Positions 19,079 through 28,399 of a stretch of DNA of 64,000 nt are shown here, one piece after another. Source of the DNA: Labilithrix sp. (GTDB lineage: Bacteria > Myxococcota_A > Polyangia > Polyangiales > Polyangiaceae); assembly GCA_019637225.1 (NCBI GenBank), contig JAHBWC010000024.1, positions 1-64,000 of the forward strand, given 5' to 3'. Positions within the stretch are counted from its first letter, which is position 1. Every line of letters starts with the position of its first letter. Below the pieces are notes generated by a model. It did no database searches. It worked only from the letters and a program-made list of their open reading frames with translations, and had not been told where the DNA came from. A program made the position numbers and the translations under genes.

Positions 19079-20776
19079 TCAGGCGCGTCCGCTCGGCGGC
19101 GAGAGCGGCTCGGCCGCCGCGAGCGTCGTGAGGAGATACGACGCGACGACGGCGCGGTAGCGCTCGACCTGACGCCCGAGGCGTCGCGCCTCCGCGGCTC
19201 CGCAGGTCTCGAGCGCGAACAGGTTGAAGGCGCCGCGCACCGCGGCGTACGCGACGAGCCACGCGTCGATCCGCCTCGCCGCGTCGTCCCCCGAGGCCCG
19301 GCGGTACGCGGCGAGGAGGCGCTCGCGCGCGGACGCGTCCATCTCCCATTCGACGATCGCGCCGGCGAGGTCCCACGCGATGTCGGTGGGGCCGGGGAAC
19401 AGAGGATCGTCGCCGTGGGCGATCGCGTCCGTCTTCCGCACGCTCCCGTCGGCCATGCGCAGCCACTCGTGCGGCGCCAGGCGGCTGTCGGTGGTCGCGA
19501 CGCGTTCGACCGCGAGGGCGCCTTCGACCAGCAGCGCCGCCAGCGGGGAGCCCGCGATCGAGACGCCGCCGAGCAGGCGCGCGACGCTCTCCGCCACGAT
19601 CGGCTCGAGGTCGCTCTCCGCCGAGACGAGCGGGCACAGCGCTGGCCTGCGCGCGCAGTAATGCGCGATGTGCTCGATCAACGTCGCGTCGAGATCGCTC
19701 GGCTGCATCGGACGTCCGCCCCACGGGTAGGAGGTCCAGCCGTCGCCCTCGTCGCACGGATCGAGCGCGATCCCCTCCGCGGCGAGCGCGGACGCGCGGT
19801 GGCGCGCCGCGTGGCCGCTCGAGCCGAGCCCCTCGAACTTGAAGAGCCGTCCTCCGGCGACGAGCTTGCGCCGCTCCATCGCCTCGACGACGGCCGGCCA
19901 GTGCTCGTCGCATGTATAGTGCAACGGGCGCCACGCGCCTCCCGAGACGTCGAGCGCGGCGCCGAGCGTCGCCGATCGCGCCGGCGCGAAGCCGCCCGAC
20001 GGCGCCACAGCCGTGCGAAATGCGCGCCAGCGCTTGCCCGCGGAGGGGGCGCGGAGGCGATCGGGGTCGACCGCGCGGCCGCCGAGCAGGACGATGCGCT
20101 CACGCGGCACGCCGGCGGCGACGATCGCCTCACCCGTCGCCAGGAAGCTCGCGCCGCTCAGGCCCGGCCCCTCGTCGACGATGACGACGGCGGCGCCGGA
20201 GTCGCGCGCGCGTGCGATCGCCTCGAGCGCCTCGGGGGCGAGGGTGAGCCGCCGTTCGGTGGGTGGGCCGTCAGGGCGCACGGTCAGGCGCCGCGCGGAA
20301 ACGCCGCGTGCACGGAGCGCGGCCGCGGTGACTGCCGACAGGGTCGTCCCGATCGAGCGCACGCCGACGACGAGCGCTTCGCGCGCGTCGACGAGCTCGT
20401 TCACGCACGCGTAAGCCTGGGGATGGAGCGCGTGGTAGGCGAACCCGTGGGGCGGCCGGATGGCGAGGCTGCGTGGCGCACGGGCGTGCGCGAGCGCCTC
20501 TGCGCAGATGCTCAGATCGGCGGTCCCGCCCATCACCACCAGAGCCAGCGCGTCCGTCGCCTGCGCCACAGCCTCTTCGAGCGGATCTGCGGCGTCGGCG
20601 AGCGCCGCCTCGAGCTCGCCGGCGGTGACGAGCGCGTCGATCGCGGCTCGCCTTCTTCCTTGAGACGCTCGCAGGCGCCGGATCTCGGTGATGGAGCGCT
20701 CGAGGACGCGGAGGAGCGAACCTCCGTGAGCGAGTTGCTTGCGCTCGCGGTAGACCCACAGATCGAGCGGCGACAT
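19079..20776 (-). CDS. phosphoribosyltransferase-like protein fused to a kinase-like domain
   Basis: The N-terminal half (about residues 80-260) resembles type I phosphoribosyltransferases: a beta-strand followed by an acidic PRPP loop, VVIVDEGPGLSGASFL, and an upstream hydrophobic core VVGVRSIGTTLSA that could be the PPi loop. The C-terminal half (about 340-560) contains HGDDPLFPGPTDIAWDLAGA, which recalls the metal-binding and catalytic segment of aminoglycoside-phosphotransferase-like kinases, although the Brenner motif is not seen. Neither function is certain. It lies alone on the minus strand inside the glycosyltransferase cluster and is convergent with the CgeB-like gene. PRTase-like genes in ter-type gene sets have a comparable loop. 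ATG at 20776. Confidence 0.62.
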   Translation of the reverse strand: MSPLDLWVYRERKQLAHGGSLLRVLERSITEIRRLRASQGRRRAAIDALVTAGELEAALADAADPLEEAVAQATDALALVVMGGTADLSICAEALAHARAPRSLAIRPPHGFAYHALHPQAYACVNELVDAREALVVGVRSIGTTLSAVTAAALRARGVSARRLTVRPDGPPTERRLTLAPEALEAIARARDSGAAVVIVDEGPGLSGASFLATGEAIVAAGVPRERIVLLGGRAVDPDRLRAPSAGKRWRAFRTAVAPSGGFAPARSATLGAALDVSGGAWRPLHYTCDEHWPAVVEAMERRKLVAGGRLFKFEGLGSSGHAARHRASALAAEGIALDPCDEGDGWTSYPWGGRPMQPSDLDATLIEHIAHYCARRPALCPLVSAESDLEPIVAESVARLLGGVSIAGSPLAALLVEGALAVERVATTDSRLAPHEWLRMADGSVRKTDAIAHGDDPLFPGPTDIAWDLAGAIVEWEMDASARERLLAAYRRASGDDAARRIDAWLVAYAAVRGAFNLFALETCGAAEARRLGRQVERYRAVVASYLLTTLAAAEPLSPPSGRA

Positions 20777-21241
20777 CGCCGGTCTACGGGTGCACGGTAC
20801 GGTCCCGACGTGGCGCTCGCCGTTGTTGGCGTGTCGAGTGCACGTCGAACTCTCGCTGACGCTCGCGTGTCTCAGCGGGCTGTTCGTCGCAGCGGGCGGA
20901 ATGCCGATCTCCCTCGGGGGGCGAACCGGCCGGCATGGAGCGAGAGTTCGGTGGCCAGCGAGTTCTCGGGGGCCGATTCACCGAAATATCGGTCCGCACG
21001 ACCGCACCGGTAGGGGCGAATCGCGACAGCCCACCTCTCGCTACACCCGTTCACACTGAGCTTCGGCGCACGGTGGAGCCTTCGTGACACGCCGCGACGC
21101 TTCGCGGCATGCGGAGTGCACATTCTGAAGCGTCCGCGAGAGCTCCAACCGAGCGATGCGCGGGGGGAATTGTCCACAAGATGTTCGCTGCCCTCAGAGG
21201 CGGCGTAGGCGCAGTCGTTCATTTTCACGGAGTCGCACACA
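20777..21241. other. divergent intergenic region
   Basis: 465 bp between the divergent PRTase-like gene and the epimerase gene. Short frames here have no codon bias and look like chance. It should carry both promoters; GC drops slightly near 20960-21060 and 21160-21240. No operator or hairpin could be supported. Confidence 0.5.
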
Positions 21242-22357
21242 ATGTCGAACAAAGTCCTCATCACGGGAGGTGCCGGCTTCGTCGGCTCGCACCTCGCGGA
21301 CGAGCTGCTTGCCCATGGTCATACGGTTCGAGCGCTCGACAACCTCGCGCCGAGGGTTCACCGGAACGGCGAGCGTCCCTCGTACCTCGATCCGGAGGTC
21401 GAGCTGATCGTCGGTGACGTGCGCGATGGCGCGCTCGTCGAGCAGGCGCTCGAGGGAATGGACGTCGTGTTTCACTTGGCGGCTGCCGTCGGCGCGGGGG
21501 AGAGCGTCTTCGAAGTCGACCGCTGCATGTCTGCCAACAACGTCGGCACCGCCGTCTTGATGGATCGTCTCGTCCGGTCCTCGGTGGAGCGCCTCATCCT
21601 CGGGTCGAGCATGTGCGTGTACGGCGAGGGGCTCTACCAGGACCCCTCCGGCTCCGTCACCGAGACGGCGCGCCGCCGTCCGGAGCAGCTGCGGCGCGGA
21701 GAGTGGGAACCGACGAGCAACGGCGAGGTCCTCACCCCGATCGCGACGCCGGAGTCGAAGACGCCGTCGATCGAAGGGTCGGTCTACGCCGGCTCCAAGT
21801 ACGACCAAGAGCGGATGTGTCTCCGCTTCGGCCGCGCGTTCGGCATCCCGACGATGGCGCTCCGGTTCTTCAACGTCTTCGGGACGAGGCAGTCGCTCTC
21901 GAACCCCTACAGCGGAGACCTGGCGCGCTTCGCGTCGCGGCTCCTCGCCGGGCGCCGGCCGCTCCTCCCGGAGGACGGCGGACAGCTCCGTGACTTCGTC
22001 GACGTCCGCGAGGTGGCCTCCGCGTGCCGCCTCGCCATGACGGCCGACACCCGCCACGCGGTGATCAACGTCGGCAGCGGCCGCGCGACGTCGCTCTTCG
22101 AGATGGCGCGTCGCATGGCGGTCGTCGCGGGGAGTCCGGCGCTCGGTCCGGAGATCACCGGCAGGTTCCAGATCGGCGACGTCCGGCACTGCTTCGCCGA
22201 CGTCAGCCGCGCGACGCAGGCCCTCGGCCACCGCGCCGGCGGTCACCTCGACGCCGGGCTCCTCGAGCTGCTCGACTGGGTCGCGAGCCAGACGAAGCCG
22301 ACGGTCGGCGACACGTTCCCGTCGTACGTGCAGCTCGAGCTGGGGCTCGCCTCATGA
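21242..22357 (+). CDS. NAD-dependent nucleotide-sugar epimerase (extended SDR)
   Basis: An extended short-chain dehydrogenase with the cofactor motif TGGAGFVG (residues 8-15), the acidic residue ending beta-2 (RALDN), an active-site Ser in LGSSMCVYGEG and the YxxxK pair Y182/K186. The order and wording of motifs (e.g. DNLAPRVHRNGERPSYLDPE, VFHLAAAVG) are close to dTDP-L-rhamnose 4-epimerases (WbiB type), so a 4-epimerase acting on a dTDP- or UDP-sugar is the best guess. GGAG lies 12 bases before the ATG. The stop overlaps the ATG of the second HD-fold gene. Confidence 0.85.
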   Translation: MSNKVLITGGAGFVGSHLADELLAHGHTVRALDNLAPRVHRNGERPSYLDPEVELIVGDVRDGALVEQALEGMDVVFHLAAAVGAGESVFEVDRCMSANNVGTAVLMDRLVRSSVERLILGSSMCVYGEGLYQDPSGSVTETARRRPEQLRRGEWEPTSNGEVLTPIATPESKTPSIEGSVYAGSKYDQERMCLRFGRAFGIPTMALRFFNVFGTRQSLSNPYSGDLARFASRLLAGRRPLLPEDGGQLRDFVDVREVASACRLAMTADTRHAVINVGSGRATSLFEMARRMAVVAGSPALGPEITGRFQIGDVRHCFADVSRATQALGHRAGGHLDAGLLELLDWVASQTKPTVGDTFPSYVQLELGLAS

Positions 22358-23310
22358 GCGCGGTCGTCAGCAAGGAGCTCGTGAAGGGGCAAGCCGGTCC
22401 GGGCGTCGCCTCGGCCGGACCGCTCTCGGTCGTGGGCCGCCGAAGGACGCGCGCGATGCTCGAGCCCGAGATCGCCCGCCTCTTGCTCGTCGCCGACGAA
22501 GACGAGGAGCTCGACACGTCGACGATCGTCCGGGAGTTTCCGACGGTCGCCGTGGAGCGCGTCGAGCGGTGCGGCGCGGACGACCTCGTCATCGACGACT
22601 TCGCCTGGCGCGGGGCCTTCGACTTCCGCCGCATGGACGAGGCGGTGGAGCACGCACGACCCGTTCGACGTCTCGCCGTTCGGGGCAGCGACGCCGCCGG
22701 CGTCGCGGTCGAAGTGATGGCGCGCTACCAGCGGCTCGTCGTGCGTCGCAACGAGGCGTCCTCCGCGCCTCTCTTCGACGCCGTCCTCGAGGCGCACGCG
22801 TCGCTCTTCGACCCGACGCTGCCCCTGATCCGAGCCGACCACGAGCACGCGCTCGACACGTGGCAGTGGATGCTCCGCATCGCGCCGGACATCGGCCTGG
22901 CTCCCCAGATCGCCGCGCTCTTCCACGACATCGACCGGCTCGAGAGCGAGTCGCACGAGCGGATCGAGCATCGCGCCCACCGCGTGCTCGACGACCCGCA
23001 GGCCAGGCGAGGCGGCGAGCGTGCGCTCGCGATCCTCCGCGGCCTCGGCGTCGAGGAAGAGGACGCCGTGCGCGTCCGCGACCTCGTCGGCGGCCACGTG
23101 CAGGGGGAAGAGGACGCGGCCGTCCTCGACGACGCCGACGCGCTCTCGTTCCTCTCGCTGATGAGCCCGCGCTACGCGGACTACTTCGGCCTCGCGCAGA
23201 CGCGCCGCAAGGTGGCGTTCACGCTCGGCCGCCTCGGGCCCGTCGCGCGCGCGAAGGTCGCGCTCTTCCGACTCAGGCCGGACGTCGATCGATTGCTCCA
23301 ACCGGGGTGA
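22354..23310 (+). CDS. HD-superfamily hydrolase-like protein (paralogue 2)
   Basis: This is a paralogue of the product at 17097-17966, with the same blocks in order: DDFAWRGAFD in the N-terminal part, H165 in HALDTWQWML, H191-D192 in ALFHDIDRLE, then IEHRAH, GGHVQGE and D259-D262 in DDADALSFLSL, ending TRRKVAFTLGRLGP. It has about 30 extra N-terminal residues. ATG overlaps the epimerase stop (ATGA), so the two are coupled. Each sugar-enzyme group in this cluster therefore carries one HD-fold partner, which argues for a shared step such as hydrolysis of a phosphorylated intermediate (inference). Confidence 0.75.
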   Translation: MSAVVSKELVKGQAGPGVASAGPLSVVGRRRTRAMLEPEIARLLLVADEDEELDTSTIVREFPTVAVERVERCGADDLVIDDFAWRGAFDFRRMDEAVEHARPVRRLAVRGSDAAGVAVEVMARYQRLVVRRNEASSAPLFDAVLEAHASLFDPTLPLIRADHEHALDTWQWMLRIAPDIGLAPQIAALFHDIDRLESESHERIEHRAHRVLDDPQARRGGERALAILRGLGVEEEDAVRVRDLVGGHVQGEEDAAVLDDADALSFLSLMSPRYADYFGLAQTRRKVAFTLGRLGPVARAKVALFRLRPDVDRLLQPG

Positions 23311-23480
23311 CCGGGCCGGCGGCTTCGCCGGACGACGACGATCTCGACCTCGTGGCATCGCCCGGCGTCGGGCAGGCTTCGCGTGAGCGCGGCGCCTGTC
23401 CGGGCGCGCTCGGGCGGCGCTTCGCCGCTTCGTGATCGTCGGGCGTCTCGCGCGCGGCAGCCCCCGCCGGAGGCCGACCT

Positions 23481-25391
23481 ATGATCAACGGACCAGAGAG
23501 CATCGATGACGCCGGCCCTCGCGCCGGCGAGCGTGACGAGCACGAGCTCGGGGCTCTACTCGACTTCCTCCACCGCGATCGTGGCTTCGATTTCTCGGGC
23601 CACAAAAGGCCGAGCCTCGCGCGGCGCGTCCGCCGGCGCATGGTCGCCGTCGGGGCCGACTCGGTCGCCGACTACATCGTCCACCTCGAGCGGAGCCCCG
23701 ATGAGCTCGCGCAGCTCTTCAACCTGCTGCTCATCAACGTGACGTCGTTCTTCCGCGATCCGGCCGCGTGGCAAGCGCTCGCTGGGCGGCTCCCGGCGAT
23801 CGTCGGCCCGCATGCGGACACGCCGATTCGCGTCTGGAGCGCCGGCTGCTCCTCCGGCGAGGAGCCGTACACGCTCGCGATGGTCCTCTGCGAGGCGCTC
23901 GGCGAGGACGTCTTCTCGCGCCGCGTGAAGATCTACGCCACCGACATCGACGAAGAGGCCCTCGCGCTCGCGCGGCTCGCGACGTACTCGCCGGCGGCGC
24001 TCGAGTCCGTTCCGGCGCCGCTCGTGGAGAGGTACTTCACGCCTTCCGGCTCCGACTTCGTCTTCAGGAAGGACCTCCGCCGCGACGTCGTCTTCGGACG
24101 CCACGACCTCCTCACCGACGCGCCGATCCCGCGCGTCGACGTCCTCGTCTGCAGGAACCTCCTCATGTACTTCAACGCGGAGACGCAGGAGCGCCTCCTC
24201 GAGCGCCTCCAGTTCGCGTCCAATCCGGGCGGCGTCCTGTTCCTCGGGAAGGCGGAGATGTTGCTCTCGCACGGGAAGATCTTCTCGCCGGTCGACCTGA
24301 AGCTCCGTCTCTTCACGCGCGTCCCGCCCTCGGTGGACGCGCGCGCGCCGGCGGACGGCGGGGCGGCGCGCGCCTCGCGCCAGCGGTCGGCTTCCCGCCG
24401 GGAGGACGGCGCGCCGAGCCGCGATCCCGCGGACGCCGCGCGCGAGCGGCTCCGCGCGATGTTCTCGGAGTCCGCCCCCATCGCGCAGATCGTCGTCGAC
24501 GCCGCGGGGTGCCTCGTCGGCGCGAGCCAGAAGGCGGCGCAGCTGTTCTCGATCGGCCCGCGCGACGTCGGACGGTCGCTCGAGGACCTCGCCCTCGCGT
24601 CCCGCCCGGCCGACGTCCACGCGGGCTTCGAGCGGGCGCGGCTCGAGCGGCGCCCCGTCCAGCTGAAGGACGTCGAGCGCGTCCTCGCGAGCGGCGACAA
24701 GGCCTTCCTCGACGTCGACGTCACGCCCGTGATCGCGGGGCCCCTGGGGGTCGCCGGCGCGCAGATCACGTTCGTCGACGTCACGCACTCACGGCGGCTG
24801 CGGAGCGAGCTGCGTCGCGCGAACCTCGAGCTCGAGGCGGCCCACGAGGAGCTCCGCGCGACGCGCCTCGAGCTCCGGGGCTTGAACGAGGAGCTCCAGT
24901 CGACGAACGAAGAGCTCGAGACGATGAACGAGGAGCTGAAGGCGACGAACGAGGAGCTCGAGACGATGAACGAGGAGCTCCAGTCGACGAACGAGGAGCT
25001 CCAGACGATCAACGAAGAGCTCCGCCAGCGCGGCACCGAGCTGAATCAAACGCACGCGCTCTTCGACGCCGTGCTCGCGAGCCTCCACGTCGGGATCGCC
25101 GTGCTCGATCGCGAGCTCCGCGTCTTCACCTGGAACGCGAAGATGACCGAGCTCCTCGGTGTTCGGCCGCGTGACGCCGAGGGCAAGCACTTCGCGAGCC
25201 TCGAAGGCGCGCTTCCGCTCCGCGAGATCGCGGCATCGCTCCGCGCCGCGCTCGAAGCGCGCGAAGAGAGCCGGCGCACTCTTGACGGCAAGAGCGCGCG
25301 CGGCGATGCCTTGAAGCTCGAGGTCCGTGTGTCACCGCTTCGAGGCGAGGGCATGCGGGGGGTGATCGTCCTCGTGGGGGAGGTGGGCTGA
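23481..25391 (+). CDS. CheR-type methyltransferase with PAS domains and NEEL coiled coil
   Basis: The N-terminal all-helical CheR domain and SAM-binding domain (about residues 20-290) include the SAM loop AGCSSGEEPYTLAMV (121-135), the acidic strand end YATDIDEEAL and the conserved VDVLVCRNLLMYF. A PAS-like domain follows (about 320-430), then a coiled coil of repeated NEEL heptad units (about 470-515), then a second PAS-like domain. This matches the CheR-PAS architecture usually found with CheB at the N-terminus; no CheB domain is present here. GGAGG precedes ATG 23481. The stop overlaps the next gene's start by one base, linking it to a hybrid kinase. Confidence 0.88.
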   Translation: MINGPESIDDAGPRAGERDEHELGALLDFLHRDRGFDFSGHKRPSLARRVRRRMVAVGADSVADYIVHLERSPDELAQLFNLLLINVTSFFRDPAAWQALAGRLPAIVGPHADTPIRVWSAGCSSGEEPYTLAMVLCEALGEDVFSRRVKIYATDIDEEALALARLATYSPAALESVPAPLVERYFTPSGSDFVFRKDLRRDVVFGRHDLLTDAPIPRVDVLVCRNLLMYFNAETQERLLERLQFASNPGGVLFLGKAEMLLSHGKIFSPVDLKLRLFTRVPPSVDARAPADGGAARASRQRSASRREDGAPSRDPADAARERLRAMFSESAPIAQIVVDAAGCLVGASQKAAQLFSIGPRDVGRSLEDLALASRPADVHAGFERARLERRPVQLKDVERVLASGDKAFLDVDVTPVIAGPLGVAGAQITFVDVTHSRRLRSELRRANLELEAAHEELRATRLELRGLNEELQSTNEELETMNEELKATNEELETMNEELQSTNEELQTINEELRQRGTELNQTHALFDAVLASLHVGIAVLDRELRVFTWNAKMTELLGVRPRDAEGKHFASLEGALPLREIAASLRAALEAREESRRTLDGKSARGDALKLEVRVSPLRGEGMRGVIVLVGEVG

Positions 25392-27190
25392 TGTCTCTGC
25401 GAATCCGTCGCCGTGGAGCGGACGCCTTCGCCGATCGTGTCGAGTCGTTCGCGCTCTCGATGCGGACCGGCGAAGAGCGCGCGGCGAAGCTCCTCGGGCC
25501 GAAGTCCGGGCTCGAGCAAGACCCGGCCATCTTGCGCGAGGCGCTCGATACGTTGCGCCTCCAGCACGAGGAGCTCCTCGTCGCGGAGGAAGAGCTGCGC
25601 GCGCAGCTCGACGAGCTCGGGCGCATGGGGCTCCGCCTCGAGGCGGAGCGCGAGCGCTACGCGGATCTCTTCGAACGTGCGCCCGACGCCTACGTCGTCT
25701 CCGATCGCTTCGGCGTCGTCCGCGACGCCAACGCGGCCGCAGTGCAGCTCTTCTGCCTCGAGATGCGCTTCTTGCGCGGCAAGCCGATCTCGGCGTTCAT
25801 CGATCCGGGCGAGGTCCGCGCGATGAACGACGCGCTCGACGCCCTCGAGCGCGGGACGACGCGGCTGCTCGAGCTCGCCCTCCGCCCGCGCGGAGGGGGC
25901 GAGCTGCACGTCGTCGCGCACGTGTCGCTCACTTCGCGCGGCCAGCGGCTCCTGTGGACGTTGCGCCCGTCGGTGCGGGCGCTGCCCGCGACGAGCGGCG
26001 ACGGCACGCAGGACCTGGCGCGCGCGCTCCGCGACAAGGAGGAGCTGCTCAGCCGCGAGCGCCGCACGCGCGAGGAGCTCGAGCGCGCCAACCGCGCCAA
26101 GGACCGCTTCATCGCGGTCCTCTCGCACGACCTCCGCGCTCCTTTGAACGCGATCCTCGGCTGGACGCAGCTCCTTCGGCGCGAGGTGCTCGACCAGGCC
26201 GCGCGCAATCGCGCCTTCGAGACCATCGAGCGAAACGCGCGGACGCAGGCGAACCTCATCGAGGAGCTCCTCGACATCTCGCGCATGGCCGCCGACCGCA
26301 TCCAGCTCGCGCTCGCACCGGTGGACGTCGGCGCGCTCGCGCAGCGCGTGGTCGAGGGGGCGATGCCGCGCGCGATCGAGCTCGGGCTCGCGCTCTCGTT
26401 CTCGGTCGAGCCGGATCTGATCGTCATCGCCGATCGCCAGCGGCTCGAGCAGGTGCTGATGAACCTGCTCTCGAACGCGCTGAAGTACACGTCGAGCGGC
26501 GGGAGCATCGTCGTCGAGGCGCGGCGCGACGGCGCCCACGTGCGGCTGCTCGTGCGGGATACCGGCAAGGGGATCGCGCCGGACCTCATCGGTCACGTCT
26601 TCGAGATGTACACACAGGAGCGCAACTACGCCTCCGCGCGCAGCGGCCTCGGCCTGGGCCTCTACATCGTGAAGCAGCTCGTCGAGCTCCAGGACGGAAA
26701 GGTCACGGTCGAGAGCGACGGCGAGGGGCAGGGGGCGACCTTCACGGTGCTCTTGCCGCTGCGTGAGGAGCTCGTCGCGGCGCCGAGCGAGCACGTCGTC
26801 GATCCGGGGCACAACCTCCGCGATCTCCGCGTGCTGGTCGTCGACGACGAGGAGGACTCGCGGGAGCTCATGGCGACGATCCTCCGCCGAGCCGGCGCCG
26901 ATGTGGCGTGCGCCGCAGGCAGTCGCGCCGCGCTCGAGCTGTTCGGTCGCTGGACGCCCGACGTCGTCGTCAGCGATCTCGCCATGCCGGGCGGCGACGG
27001 GTGCGAGCTCGTCAGCGAGATCCGCCGGCGCGACGCGACGATCGCCGCGCTCGCCGTGAGCGGGTTCACGGCCGATCGTGACACCGATCGCGCGCTCGCG
27101 GCCGGCTTCGACGTCCACGTCGGCAAGCCGATCGACGCCGCCGAGCTCGTCGAGGCGGTCCACGAGGCCGCCCGTCTCCGCCACCACTGA
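25391..27190 (+). CDS. hybrid histidine kinase (PAS-HisKA-HATPase-REC)
   Basis: This is a cytoplasmic hybrid sensor kinase without transmembrane helices. An N-terminal coiled coil and a PAS domain (about residues 95-200) precede HisKA with H246 in VLSHDLRAPLNAIL, a HATPase domain (N box MNLLSNALKYT, G1 DTGKGI, GLGLGLY) and a C-terminal receiver (acidic residues in VVDDEEDS, phospho-acceptor D529 in VVVSDLAMPGG, K of HVGKPID). The start overlaps the stop of the CheR-PAS gene (TGATG). CheR-PAS plus hybrid kinase pairs usually form stress- or redox-sensing pathways rather than flagellar chemotaxis; the downstream output is not encoded here. Confidence 0.92.
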   Translation: MSLRIRRRGADAFADRVESFALSMRTGEERAAKLLGPKSGLEQDPAILREALDTLRLQHEELLVAEEELRAQLDELGRMGLRLEAERERYADLFERAPDAYVVSDRFGVVRDANAAAVQLFCLEMRFLRGKPISAFIDPGEVRAMNDALDALERGTTRLLELALRPRGGGELHVVAHVSLTSRGQRLLWTLRPSVRALPATSGDGTQDLARALRDKEELLSRERRTREELERANRAKDRFIAVLSHDLRAPLNAILGWTQLLRREVLDQAARNRAFETIERNARTQANLIEELLDISRMAADRIQLALAPVDVGALAQRVVEGAMPRAIELGLALSFSVEPDLIVIADRQRLEQVLMNLLSNALKYTSSGGSIVVEARRDGAHVRLLVRDTGKGIAPDLIGHVFEMYTQERNYASARSGLGLGLYIVKQLVELQDGKVTVESDGEGQGATFTVLLPLREELVAAPSEHVVDPGHNLRDLRVLVVDDEEDSRELMATILRRAGADVACAAGSRAALELFGRWTPDVVVSDLAMPGGDGCELVSEIRRRDATIAALAVSGFTADRDTDRALAAGFDVHVGKPIDAAELVEAVHEAARLRHH

Positions 27191-27286
27191 CGCGCTCGCT
27201 CCCCACGCGGCGCGGTCGCGGAGACGGGCACCGGTCGTGCACCCACGGGACGCACGCGCCAGCCCCGAGGCGCGAGCGGAGCCACG

Positions 27287-28363
27287 ATGAAGCCCGTAGA
27301 GCACGACAACGACGCGCGCCGGACGCGCAGTCGCGACCAGGAGCGAGCGCGAGAGAAGGCGCGGCTGCTCGGCCTCGAGGAGACGGTCGACGCCGCCGGG
27401 GAGGACTCGTTCCCTGCGAGCGATCCGCCGTCCTGGTCTCCGACCCACCTCGGCGGGCCGGCGCCGACGCCGGCGCGGCGCGAGCCGGAGATGTTCCACG
27501 ACGTCGTGCAGCGGATCCGTGACGACGTGCGGCTCTTCAGCGAGGCGATCGGGGAGCGCAACGACCGTTCGGCCGCCGCGCTGCAGAGCCTGGCACGCGC
27601 CGCCGATGCGATCGAGGGGCGGTTCCGCGACGCCGGAGCGCCGGTCCGGCGCCGCCGCATCGACGAGGCGGCGTCGAACGTCGAGGCCGTCCTCCGCGGC
27701 GTCCTCATTCCGGAGGAGTCCGTCATCGTGGGCGCGCACTACGACACGTCGCGCGGCTCACCGGGCGCCGACGACAACGCGAGCGGCGTCGCGATGCTGC
27801 TCGCGCTCGCGCGTTCGCTCTCGGCGGTCCCGCTGCATCGGACGGTGAGGCTCGTGGCGTTCGCCGCGGAGGAAGCGCCGCACACGGGGACGGCGACGAC
27901 CGGGAGCCGGCACTACCTCGACGACCTCCGCCGAGAGGGGCCGCGCGTGACGGCGATGATGAACATCGACGCGGTCGGCGTGTACGTGGCCGAGCCGCAC
28001 CGGTGGCCGTTCCGCCTCATGCGGCTCCTGAGGTCGGACCTCGCGATCGTGGGCGATCGCGGCACTCGGTGGCTGCTCGAGCGGGTGAAGCGGGCGTTCG
28101 ACTCGGCCGACGCCGACGTCACGAGCGCGATCGTGACGCATCCGTTCTTCTTCACGACGCTGCGAGCTCAGTCGCATCACGCTTTCGCGCGCGAGGGCAT
28201 CCCGGCGTTCATGGTGACGGACACCGGACCGCTGCGGTCGCTCGACTACCATCGCGCGACCGACACGGCGGATCGCCTCGACTACGACCGCCTCGGGCGA
28301 ACGAGCGTCGCGCTCGAGCGCATCGTGCTCGATCTGGCGGGCTCCGCGCGCGCGCCGCTGTAG
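27287..28363 (+). CDS. M28-family metallopeptidase with N-terminal DSFPASDPPSW motif
   Basis: This is a zinc peptidase/aminopeptidase-like enzyme. The two-metal site is visible in order: VGAHYDT (His), PGADDNASG (bridging Asp), FAAEEAP (Glu base plus Glu ligand), MMNIDAVG (Asp) and DYHRATDT (His). The first 55 residues are charged and carry the DSFPASDPPSW motif also seen at the head of many otherwise unrelated soil-bacterial proteins. No signal peptide is visible, so it may be cytoplasmic. A moderate site precedes ATG 27287. It follows the hybrid kinase by 96 bp and is followed by a flavin enzyme, suggesting one transcript. Confidence 0.87.
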   Translation: MKPVEHDNDARRTRSRDQERAREKARLLGLEETVDAAGEDSFPASDPPSWSPTHLGGPAPTPARREPEMFHDVVQRIRDDVRLFSEAIGERNDRSAAALQSLARAADAIEGRFRDAGAPVRRRRIDEAASNVEAVLRGVLIPEESVIVGAHYDTSRGSPGADDNASGVAMLLALARSLSAVPLHRTVRLVAFAAEEAPHTGTATTGSRHYLDDLRREGPRVTAMMNIDAVGVYVAEPHRWPFRLMRLLRSDLAIVGDRGTRWLLERVKRAFDSADADVTSAIVTHPFFFTTLRAQSHHAFAREGIPAFMVTDTGPLRSLDYHRATDTADRLDYDRLGRTSVALERIVLDLAGSARAPL

Positions 28364-28399
28364 CGCGGAGCCGGAGCATCGCTTGCACGGAGGCTCGCC

